The notes under the pieces were generated by a model. It did no database searches and was not told the origin of the DNA. It was given only the letters and a program-made list of their open reading frames with translations. 29,219 nucleotides of DNA from an uncultured Oscillospiraceae bacterium. GTDB taxonomy: Bacteria; Bacillota; Clostridia; Oscillospirales; Acutalibacteraceae. How positions within the stretch are numbered: position 1 is the stretch's first letter; every line of letters begins with the position of its first letter. Shown piece after piece: positions 17,033 through 23,329 of this stretch. A program made the position numbers and the translations under genes. The stretch is from NCBI GenBank assembly GCA_905211675.1, contig CAJMBP010000012.1:1-29219 (forward strand), written 5' to 3'.

Positions 17033-18003
17033 AACTGCTATATATTATTAAAATATTAACTGAACTAACAGATGAAGAACATCCTTTGTCGGCAGGCGAG
17101 ATATGCGAAAGGTTATCGTCATATAATATTACTGCCGAGCGCAAGGCAATCTACGATGACATCGAGTGCCTTACTACCTTCGGATATGATATTATTCATA
17201 CAAGAATTCCGAAAAACGGATACTTTTTAGCAAGCAGAGATTTTGAACAGCCTGAAATTTACCTTTTGAGCGATGCTGTTAGAACCGCCAAGTTTATCAG
17301 CGAAAAAAAGACTCTTGAATTAACTTCAAAGCTTTATAGCCTGCTTAGTTGTTATCAGTCTAAGCGCAACATAGGCAGCATATATATTGACGGCAGCAGT
17401 AAAACCCACAATGAAGAAATTTTTTATAATATCGACTGCATAAATACGGCAATAAAAAACGGTAAAAAAATAAAGTTTAAATACGGCAAACGCGTTCTAT
17501 CTAACGATAAGCACATTGTAACTGAGTATAAAACCCATACCGTCAGCCCTTATGCAATGACTTGGCAGGATGACCATTATTACCTGATATGCAATTACGA
17601 AAAATACGATAACCTTATGAATTTGCGGGTTGACCGTATAAAATCGATTTCAATATGTGAAGAACCTATAAGACATTTTAGTGAGGTGAGCGAATACCGC
17701 GACACCTTTGATGTTGCAGACTATACAAAAAAGCTTTTCGGAATGTTCGGAGGGGAAACCGACAGTATAAAATTCAGCTGTCAAAACAAGATGTTAGAGC
17801 AGGTAACCGACCGTTTCGGAAACGATATTTTTATCACAAATGTAACCGACACGCATTTTGATTTTACCGTTAAAGCCGCAATAAGTGACGGTCTTGTCAC
17901 ATGGGTTATGAACTACGGCGATGAAATTGAGGTTATAAAACCCGAGTCACTTCGCAATAAAATCAAAGAAAGAGCAAAAAAGATTTTTGATGTTTACGAA
18001 TAA
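17005..18003 (+). CDS. WYL-domain transcriptional regulator (YafY-like)
   Basis: The 332-residue protein has an N-terminal winged helix-turn-helix of the HTH_11 type (about 1-75, including PLSAGEICERLSSYNITAERKAIYDDIECL). A WYL domain follows (about 145-235), recognised by IKFKYGK, HTVSPYAMTWQDDHYYLICN and LRVDRIKSI, and then the WCX-type C-terminal extension ending near IKERAKKIF. WYL proteins bind nucleic-acid or nucleotide ligands and regulate DNA-damage or defence genes in several bacteria. No target can be assigned here. It is the last gene of the long operon and no defence genes are nearby. The start ATG lies within the end of rnmV, with GGTGGAA upstream. Confidence 0.88.
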   Translation: MAARNGQKVKLLYIIKILTELTDEEHPLSAGEICERLSSYNITAERKAIYDDIECLTTFGYDIIHTRIPKNGYFLASRDFEQPEIYLLSDAVRTAKFISEKKTLELTSKLYSLLSCYQSKRNIGSIYIDGSSKTHNEEIFYNIDCINTAIKNGKKIKFKYGKRVLSNDKHIVTEYKTHTVSPYAMTWQDDHYYLICNYEKYDNLMNLRVDRIKSISICEEPIRHFSEVSEYRDTFDVADYTKKLFGMFGGETDSIKFSCQNKMLEQVTDRFGNDIFITNVTDTHFDFTVKAAISDGLVTWVMNYGDEIEVIKPESLRNKIKERAKKIFDVYE

Positions 18004-18017
18004 AAGCAAAAAAACAC

Positions 18018-18046
18018 TTGAAATTTAAGTAAATATATGGTATAAT
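18018..18046 (+). promoter_or_regulatory. Sigma-A promoter of rpsB-tsf
   Basis: TTGAAA (18018-18023) and a perfect TATAAT (18041-18046) with a 17-bp spacer. Transcription should begin near 18053. Confidence 0.88.
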
Positions 18047-18052
18047 CTTTCG

Positions 18053-18177
18053 GCTACTGTAAAGGTGGCAAAAAATATTACACACATTCCGTTTGATACA
18101 GGCAGAGGTGTGATCTCGGTACAGGGTCAATGTCTGGTGCTTTCGGAATGGAGGAAAAACCTCAGGAGGAAAAAATT
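18053..18177 (+). promoter_or_regulatory. Structured 5' leader of rpsB, candidate S2 autoregulatory element
   Basis: About 125 nt separate the predicted transcription start from the rpsB ATG. CATTCCG at 18085-18091 is perfectly complementary to CGGAATG at 18144-18150, which would close a domain just before the ribosome site. ATTACAC (18078-18084) can pair with GTGTGAT within 18107-18114. A small GAGG/CCTC hairpin sits directly beside the AGGAGG. Leaders regulated by S2 are known upstream of rpsB in several bacterial groups; that this one binds S2 is inference. Confidence 0.55.
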
Positions 18178-18945
18178 ATGGCAGTTGTATCAATGAAACA
18201 ACTTCTTGAAGCAGGTGTGCATTTCGGCCACCAAACAAGACGTTGGAACCCGAAAATGGCAGAGTACATTTTCACAGAAAGAAACGGTATCTACATTATC
18301 GACCTTCAGAAAACCGTTAAAAAGCTTAACGAGGCATATTTGTTTGCCCGTGATATTGCGGCTGACGGCGGCGATATTCTTTTTGTAGGTACAAAAAAAC
18401 AGGCTCAGGATTCTGTTAAAGAAGAGGCGGAGCATTGCGGTATGCCATACGTTAACGCGCGTTGGCTCGGCGGCATGCTTACAAACTTCAGCACTATCAA
18501 AACCCGTATTGCCCGTTTAGAGCAGCTTCGCGCAATGCGTGATGACGGCACATTCGACCTTCTTCCCAAAAAAGAGGTTGCCACTCTTACTCTCGAAATC
18601 GAAAAACTCGAAAAGTTTATCGGCGGTATTCAGAACATGAACAAGCTTCCCGGTGCGTTGTTTATTGTTGACCCCCGCAAGGAAAGAATTGCGGTTGCCG
18701 AAGCTAAAAAACTCGGTATTCCGATTATCGCTATTGTGGACACAAACTGCGATCCCGATGAAATCGACGCCGTTATCCCCGGTAATGATGACGCTATCCG
18801 CGCAGTTAAGCTCATTGCCGAAACAATCGCCGCTGCCGTTATAGAAGGCAGACAGGGCGAAGAAATGGGCACCGCCGCTATTGACGATGCCGAAGAAACC
18901 GCCGAAGAGGTTGCCGAAGTATCGGCTGAAGAAGCGGCTGAATAA
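18178..18945 (+). CDS. rpsB: 30S ribosomal protein S2
   Basis: Small-subunit protein S2, 255 residues from ATG 18178 with AGGAGG at 18164-18169. Family segments include LLEAGVHFGHQTRRWNPKMAEYIF, GTKKQAQDSV, VNARWLGGMLTNF and PIIAIVDTNCDPD. The C-terminus ends in an Ala/Glu-rich acidic tail (about 25 residues), as in many Clostridia. The frame remains open upstream to 18130 but that would swallow the ribosome site, so it is rejected. It is co-transcribed with tsf, 38 bases on. Confidence 0.98.
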   Translation: MAVVSMKQLLEAGVHFGHQTRRWNPKMAEYIFTERNGIYIIDLQKTVKKLNEAYLFARDIAADGGDILFVGTKKQAQDSVKEEAEHCGMPYVNARWLGGMLTNFSTIKTRIARLEQLRAMRDDGTFDLLPKKEVATLTLEIEKLEKFIGGIQNMNKLPGALFIVDPRKERIAVAEAKKLGIPIIAIVDTNCDPDEIDAVIPGNDDAIRAVKLIAETIAAAVIEGRQGEEMGTAAIDDAEETAEEVAEVSAEEAAE

Positions 18946-18983
18946 TTTAATCTGATATTACTCTAAAAAGGAGATATATTATT

Positions 18984-19895
18984 ATGGCTTTTACTGCTAA
19001 AGATGTACAGGCTTTAAGAGAAAAAACCGGTTGCGGTATGATGGACTGCAAAAAAGCACTTGTTGAATGCAACGGTGATATGGAAGCGGCTGTTGATTAC
19101 CTTCGTGAAAAGGGTCTCGCTTCTCAGGCTAAAAAGGCAAGCAGAATTGCTGCCGAGGGCACGGTTTGTGCCATATGCGAAAACGGCGTCGGTGTTGCCG
19201 TAGAACTCAATGCAGAGACCGACTTTGTTGCCGGCGGCGAAGAGTTTAAAGAGCTTGCACTTAAAATTGCAAAGGTTATCGCGGCTCAAAATCCGGCTGA
19301 TGTTGACGCGCTTAACGCTTGCTCACAAGACGGTAAAACGGTTGAAGAAATGGTTCAGGATTTATTCCTTAAGGTTCGTGAAAACATCAAAATCCGCCGT
19401 TTTGTTCGTTTTGAAGGCAATGTTATCAACTATGTTCATGCAGGCGGTAAAATCGGCGTTCTTGTTAAGTTTGACGGTAATGTTCCGGCCGACAACGCCG
19501 ACTTTGTTGCTATGGGCAAAAATGTTGCAATGCAAATTGCTGCTATGAACCCCGCATATCTTGATGAGGCTTCTGTTCCCGCAGAGGTTGTTGAAAAAGA
19601 AAAGGAAATTCTTATCGCACAGATGAAAGAAGATCCCAAAATGGCTAATAAGCCCGATGCTGTTCTTGCTAAAATTGTTGAAGGTAAAATCGGTAAGTTC
19701 TATAAAGAAAACTGTCTTGTTGAGCAGTCATTTGTTATGGACGGCGATGTAACCGTAGGCAAATATGTTGCAAATGTTGCAAAAGAACTCGGTGCCGAAA
19801 TCAAAATTGCCGACTTTGTTCGTATGGAAAAAGGCGAAGGCATTGAAAAGCGCGTAGATGATTTTGCGGCAGAAGTTGCAAGCATGGTAAAATAA
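18984..19895 (+). CDS. tsf: Translation elongation factor Ts
   Basis: Guanine-nucleotide exchange factor for EF-Tu, 303 residues. The N-terminal UBA-like domain (VQALREKTGCGMMDCKKAL) is followed by the exchange-core motif NAETDFV and two dimerisation/core repeats ending in MVK. AAGGAG precedes the ATG with good spacing. A strong terminator follows the gene, so pyrH and frr, which usually come next in Firmicutes, are not part of this unit. Confidence 0.98.
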   Translation: MAFTAKDVQALREKTGCGMMDCKKALVECNGDMEAAVDYLREKGLASQAKKASRIAAEGTVCAICENGVGVAVELNAETDFVAGGEEFKELALKIAKVIAAQNPADVDALNACSQDGKTVEEMVQDLFLKVRENIKIRRFVRFEGNVINYVHAGGKIGVLVKFDGNVPADNADFVAMGKNVAMQIAAMNPAYLDEASVPAEVVEKEKEILIAQMKEDPKMANKPDAVLAKIVEGKIGKFYKENCLVEQSFVMDGDVTVGKYVANVAKELGAEIKIADFVRMEKGEGIEKRVDDFAAEVASMVK

Positions 19896-19913
19896 GCAAG
19901 TAATTATTGCTTT

Positions 19914-19943
19914 AGGAGCGTTCTTTAAAAGAACGCTCTTTTT
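19914..19943 (+). terminator. Intrinsic terminator after tsf
   Basis: A 12-bp stem counting one G-T pair (19914-19925 with 19929-19940), with a 3-base loop and a T run, 19 bases after the tsf stop. Confidence 0.95.
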
Positions 19944-20230
19944 GTTGTTTAAGTCAGGTCACTCGGCATAAAATTTTACAAAATTATACAAAGTAATATT
20001 AACGCATACTTTGCAATTTTAAAATTTCAATTTTTTAAAAAGTCAATGAATTGTAAAATTTTTGAAAAAATGTATAAAAATTACAGTAAAATGATAAAAA
20101 ATTGCATTTTTGAGCCAAAAAAATGATTTGTTTCATTGCTGTTTTAACCTCTAAAATGCCTCAAAATATTGTCGTGACTAAAAAAATGTGCTAAATTTTT
20201 GGCATAAAAAAAAGAAAGAGGTTGCTTTAT
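19944..20230. other. AT-rich intergenic region upstream of spo0A
   Basis: This 287-base stretch has no credible gene and is very AT-rich. It should hold the spo0A promoter, but several weak -35/-10 pairs compete (for example TTGTAA at 20051 with TATAAA at 20073, or TTGTTT at 20128 with TAAAAT at 20152), and none is convincing. There is a short inverted repeat, CAAAGTA at 19989-19995 with TACTTTG at 20007-20013. No full Spo0A box (TGNCGAA) or clear sigma-H promoter was found. Confidence 0.5.
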
Positions 20231-21010
20231 ATGAACAAACAGCTAAAAGTCGTTATCGCTGACGATACAACGGAATTCGGACAGAAATGTGCAAAAACAT
20301 TAAAAGGTTACGGCATGGAAGTCGAATTGTGCGGAAAAGACGGTTTCGAGGTTATTAAAACCATACAGCGTCAAAAGCCGAATGTGGTTGTAGCTGATGT
20401 CTTTATGCCGGGGCTTGATATTTTGGGCGTGCTTAACTCTTTAAAAGATATGAACGAAAAAGATAGGCCCTTGATTATGGCAATGTCATGCTTTGATAAT
20501 CCAAGACTGGAAAAGCAGGCGCTGGATGCCGGCGCGGCGTATTATTTTCTTCGTCCGTTCGATATAAATATGATGGCGCAGCGAATTATTCAGCTGTCTG
20601 ATTGGAGCAACGAAATTTCGCCGCTTGTTGTTAAAAAAGACAATGTTGTCACCGACACGCAGCTTGAATTTATTATTACAGAAATCATGCATGATTTAGG
20701 TGTGCCTGCGCATATAAAAGGTTATCAGTACATAAGATATTCAATTATGCTTGCCGTAAAGGATGAAGATATAATAGGTTCCATAACAAAATGCCTTTAT
20801 CCTACGGTTGCAAAAAAGCACAACACGACATCCTCAAGGGTAGAACGCGCCATACGGCATGCAATTGAAGTGGCGTGGGACAGGGGAGATGTTGATACAC
20901 TTAATTCTTATTTTGGATACACAATTCAAAACAACAAGGGTAAACCTACTAATTCGGAGTTTATTGCTATGATAAGCGATAAGATCAGGTTACAGTTAAA
21001 AGCTGGATAA
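20231..21010 (+). CDS. spo0A: Sporulation master response regulator Spo0A
   Basis: Response regulator that commits the cell to sporulation when phosphorylated. It has 259 residues from ATG 20231, behind AAGAAAGAGG. The receiver domain (about 1-125) has acidic pocket Asp11/Asp12, phospho-acceptor Asp56 in VVADVFMP and Ser86 at the Thr/Ser switch position. The normally invariant lysine is Arg108 here (YFLRPFD). The C-terminal Spo0A DNA-binding domain (about 150-259) is clear from HDLGVPAHIKGYQYIRYSI, TSSRVERAIRHAIEVAW and PTNSEFIAMISDKIRL. spoIVB, which often precedes spo0A, is not adjacent. A lone Hpt gene faces it from downstream. Confidence 0.96.
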   Translation: MNKQLKVVIADDTTEFGQKCAKTLKGYGMEVELCGKDGFEVIKTIQRQKPNVVVADVFMPGLDILGVLNSLKDMNEKDRPLIMAMSCFDNPRLEKQALDAGAAYYFLRPFDINMMAQRIIQLSDWSNEISPLVVKKDNVVTDTQLEFIITEIMHDLGVPAHIKGYQYIRYSIMLAVKDEDIIGSITKCLYPTVAKKHNTTSSRVERAIRHAIEVAWDRGDVDTLNSYFGYTIQNNKGKPTNSEFIAMISDKIRLQLKAG

Positions 21011-21015
21011 AGCAC

Positions 21016-21048
21016 AAAAACCTTTCTGTGAAAACAGAAAGGTTTTTT
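21016..21048. terminator. Bidirectional terminator between spo0A and tRNA-Gly(CCC)
   Basis: A 9-bp stem (21021-21029 with 21034-21042) and GAAA loop is flanked by A5 on the left and T6 on the right. It can terminate spo0A on the plus strand and the tRNA-Gly/hpt transcript on the minus strand. Confidence 0.93.
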
Positions 21049-21049
21049 C

Positions 21050-21123
21050 TGGAGCGGCTGATGGGAGTCGAACCCACCTGTCAAGCTTGGGAAGCTTGCA
21101 TTCTACCGATGAACTACAGCCGC
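21050..21123 (-). tRNA. tRNA-Gly, anticodon CCC
   Basis: Minus-strand cloverleaf with acceptor stem GCGGCTG/CAGCCGC, anticodon stem CAAGC/GCTTG, anticodon CCC, T-loop GGTTCGACTCC and encoded CCA. No convincing promoter of its own is seen in the 39 bases separating it from hpt, so it may be co-transcribed with hpt. Confidence 0.96.
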
Positions 21124-21162
21124 AAATTTTCAATTTAAATTAAGAAATGTGAAAGCTTATAA

Positions 21163-21540
21163 TTACGGCTGTTCGTCATCCGACGCTAAATAAGCACGAA
21201 TGGCGTCCACCGTTAACTCATAATCTGTTTTGACATTTTCCAACAATGCAAAGGCTTTTTTCGGAATAGTATCTGTTTTATCACGAAGCAATTCCGTGAG
21301 CAGTTCGGCAGACGAAAACAGCCTGTCAAAGTTTAGGTTTGCACATACGCCCTTTAATGTATGTGCGGCTCTGAATGCGGCTTTTGCGTCGCCGTTTTGC
21401 ATAGCAAAGCACAACTCGGAAAAGGAACTGTCATACGGAAATTTAGCAACGAATTTTTTGATCAGATTGATACTCGGCAAACGCTTCTCTGCCTGTTCAA
21501 GACTTCCGCCGAGTTTATTATAACATTCCTGTATTGTCAT
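21163..21540 (-). CDS. Stand-alone Hpt (histidine phosphotransfer) domain protein
   Basis: A small protein of 125 residues made of a single Hpt four-helix domain. The phospho-acceptor motif AAHTLKGVCANL carries His60, with the usual HxxKG pattern. It has no kinase, receiver or membrane segment. Such proteins relay phosphoryl groups between receiver domains. The start ATG has GAGGAAA 6 bases upstream, and a good promoter lies about 80 bases before it. It faces spo0A convergently with only tRNA-Gly(CCC) between, which makes Spo0A a candidate partner; this is inference. No other two-component gene is in the window. Confidence 0.88.
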   Translation of the reverse strand: MTIQECYNKLGGSLEQAEKRLPSINLIKKFVAKFPYDSSFSELCFAMQNGDAKAAFRAAHTLKGVCANLNFDRLFSSAELLTELLRDKTDTIPKKAFALLENVKTDYELTVDAIRAYLASDDEQP

Positions 21541-21620
21541 ACTTTTTTCCTCTTTTAATCGGTGCTCGTCACTTATGTTTGACAGATAAAATGATACACA
21601 ATGCTTAAATTATTTATATC

Positions 21621-21649
21621 ATTATATCATATTTTGACTTATAATTCAA
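21621..21649 (-). promoter_or_regulatory. Sigma-A promoter of the hpt gene
   Basis: On the minus strand TTGAAT (21644-21649) and a perfect TATAAT (21621-21626) are separated by 17 bp. This leaves a leader of about 75 nt before the hpt start codon. The rest of 21541-21753 is AT-rich with a GTGAA-rich tract near 21700-21726. Confidence 0.78.
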
Positions 21650-21725
21650 TATTTTTACCGATTTTATTTCAATCCAAAAATCTCTTGAAAACATATAAAA
21701 GTGAAGAATGAAAAGTGAACAAGTG

Positions 21726-21754
21726 AACCCTCAGACTATCGTCTGAGGGTTTTT
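21726..21754. terminator. tRNA-Leu trailer hairpin
   Basis: A perfect 11-bp stem (21726-21736 with 21741-21751) with a 4-base loop. It lies 3 bases beyond the tRNA-Leu 3' end. On the plus strand it runs into T5, while on the minus strand only a mixed T/C-rich tract follows. It resembles the tRNA-Gly(TCC) trailer hairpin at 1850-1871. Confidence 0.75.
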
Positions 21755-21840
21755 GGTGCCGCTGACCGGACTTGAACCGGTACGGTATCGCTACCGAGGG
21801 ATTTTAAGTCCCTTGTGTCTGCCTATTCCACCACAGCGGC
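21754..21840 (-). tRNA. tRNA-Leu, anticodon TAA
   Basis: An 87-nt minus-strand class II tRNA with acceptor stem GCCGCTG/CAGCGGC, anticodon TAA, a long variable arm (CGGTAGCGATACCG), T-loop GGTTCAAGTCC and encoded CCA. Confidence 0.97.
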
Positions 21841-21849
21841 GTTTAAAAT

Positions 21850-21878
21850 ATAATATATCAAACATATAGATTTGTCAA
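21850..21878 (-). promoter_or_regulatory. Sigma-A promoter of tRNA-Leu
   Basis: On the minus strand TTGACA (21873-21878) and TATTAT (21850-21855) have a 17-bp spacer and end 9 bases before the mature tRNA. Confidence 0.87.
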
Positions 21879-21887
21879 GTTTTTTTG

Positions 21888-21926
21888 CAAAAAAATTAAA
21901 GCCTCGAAGGGTTATGTTCGAGGCTT
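21888..21926 (-). terminator. Intrinsic terminator after mtaB
   Basis: A 10-bp perfect stem (21899-21908 with 21917-21926), followed on the minus strand by TAATTTTTTT. It starts 3 bases after the mtaB stop and just upstream of the tRNA-Leu promoter. Confidence 0.92.
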
Positions 21927-21929
21927 AAT

Positions 21930-23207
21930 TTAAACAATTTTGCCTATACAGTGGTCATCTTTTACCGATTCAAGCAATACATTTAAAATTTTTCCCGAAA
22001 TATCCGTTTCGGTATCGACTAAAACCCTTGTATAGTTGGGTGTATATCCTTCGGATTTTCCGTTTTCGTATTTTTCAAAAAGAACGGGGCATACATTACC
22101 TATTTGACCTTTTAAAAAGTCAATTTCTGTTTTGCGAGTTATCTCGGCCATAAGCTGTGAGCGCTTTTGCTTATCGGCGTTGCTTATTTGTGGCTTAAGT
22201 TCGGCGGCTACCGTTCCGCTGCGTCTGGAATAAACAAAAATATGCGCTCTTGCGAAGGCGATTCTTTTTGCAAATTCAAGACTTGCGTTAAATTCATCTT
22301 CGGTTTCGCCCGCAAAACCGACCATAATATCGGTGGTAATAGCGGCGTCTTTAAAAATTCTTCGTATTCTTGTTACCAAATCTTCATAAAAAGCGGTGTC
22401 ATAATGCCTGTTCATACGTTTTAAGGTTTCGTCGCAGCCCGATTGCAGCGACAAATGAAACTGCGGGCAAAATTTTGATTGTGCTTTAAAACGGTCGAGC
22501 ATACTGTCGGTTATATGGTCGGGCTCTAAAGAGCCGAGCCGTACCCGCTTTATTCCGTCAATTTCACATACTGCGTCAACAGCGTCGCATAAATCAAAAT
22601 CTTCACCCTTGCCGAAGGATGTCAGGTTGATGCCAACCAAAACAATCTCACAAAAACCGTTTTCGGCAAGCTTTTGCGCTTCGAGCTTTATATCATCAAT
22701 TGCGCGCGAGCGTACTCTGCCGCGTGCAAACGGTATAATACAATATGTGCAAAAGCGGTCACAACCGTCCTGTATCTTCATAAAAGCGCGCGTGCGTTCG
22801 TTAAAGTTATTAAGTGAAAGAGTGTTGTATGAATCACCGTTTTGATGAGGCTCTACACTAAAAATTCTGTTATTTTCGTAGTTGCCTATGGCTTCTACTA
22901 TTTTTGATATATCACGGTTACCCATAACAATATCTGCTTCGGTTATTTCTTGGGCTTTTTCGGGAAAAGCCTGTACCATACAGCCTGTGAGCACAATAAC
23001 GGCGTTTGGTTGTTCACGGCGCATACGGCGTACAAGCTGACCGGTTTTTCGATCGCTTTCGGCAGTAACCGTGCATGAGTTAATAATTACCGCGTCTGCG
23101 GGTAAATTTTGGTCGGATGTATGGCCCGAATTTAAAAGTGCTTCACGCATTGCTTCGGTTTCGTATTGATTTACCTTGCAGCCGAGCGTATGAAAGAATA
23201 TATTCAT
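21930..23207 (-). CDS. mtaB: tRNA (N6-threonylcarbamoyladenosine-C2)-methylthiotransferase MtaB
   Basis: Radical SAM methylthiotransferase that converts t6A37 to ms2t6A37 in ANN-decoding tRNAs. The 425-residue protein has the N-terminal UPF0004 domain with cluster ligands Cys10, Cys45 and Cys76. The radical SAM motif is Cys149-x3-Cys153-x2-Cys156 (CDRFCTYC), and a short C-terminal TRAM-like region follows. The opening FFHTLGCKVNQYETEAM separates MtaB from MiaB and RimO. The start at 23207 has AGAGG 7-11 bases upstream. It has its own divergent promoter and a terminator, so it is probably monocistronic. Confidence 0.96.
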   Translation of the reverse strand: MNIFFHTLGCKVNQYETEAMREALLNSGHTSDQNLPADAVIINSCTVTAESDRKTGQLVRRMRREQPNAVIVLTGCMVQAFPEKAQEITEADIVMGNRDISKIVEAIGNYENNRIFSVEPHQNGDSYNTLSLNNFNERTRAFMKIQDGCDRFCTYCIIPFARGRVRSRAIDDIKLEAQKLAENGFCEIVLVGINLTSFGKGEDFDLCDAVDAVCEIDGIKRVRLGSLEPDHITDSMLDRFKAQSKFCPQFHLSLQSGCDETLKRMNRHYDTAFYEDLVTRIRRIFKDAAITTDIMVGFAGETEDEFNASLEFAKRIAFARAHIFVYSRRSGTVAAELKPQISNADKQKRSQLMAEITRKTEIDFLKGQIGNVCPVLFEKYENGKSEGYTPNYTRVLVDTETDISGKILNVLLESVKDDHCIGKIV

Positions 23208-23235
23208 TGATTTTCCTCTTTACTTGTTTTTTAAT

Positions 23236-23264
23236 ATTTTAATAAAAATAAAAATGATTGTCAA
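23236..23264 (-). promoter_or_regulatory. Sigma-A promoter of mtaB
   Basis: On the minus strand TTGACA (23259-23264) and TAAAAT (23236-23241) with a 17-bp spacer. Its -35 lies 6 bp from that of the divergent bglA promoter. Confidence 0.85.
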
Positions 23265-23270
23265 CAATTA

Positions 23271-23299
23271 TTGAAGTTTTATTAAGATTGTGGTATAAT
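23271..23299 (+). promoter_or_regulatory. Sigma-A promoter of bglA-typA
   Basis: TTGAAG (23271-23276) and perfect TATAAT (23294-23299) with a 17-bp spacer, about 30 bases before the bglA ATG. No operator-like palindrome or cre-like site is evident between the two divergent promoters. Confidence 0.87.
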
Positions 23300-23329
23300 A
23301 TTTCGAAGTTTGTGTTTTTAGGTGATTTT

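Noticed and set aside
17005..18003. WYL regulator as a sign of a defence island
   Set aside because: WYL proteins often control defence genes, but all neighbours here are housekeeping genes.
20165..20180. Possible Spo0A box (TTGTCGTGA) upstream of spo0A
   Set aside because: Only the TGTCG half fits TGNCGAA; in such AT-rich DNA this is within chance.
21700..21726. GTGAA-rich tandem tract as a possible CRISPR or iteron array
   Set aside because: The units are short, imperfect and without spacers; it is at most a degenerate repeat flanking the tRNA-Leu hairpin.
23258..23329. Upstream in-frame extension of bglA
   Set aside because: The extension covers both promoter elements, including TATAAT at 23294-23299, and the homologous protein begins at ATG 23330.
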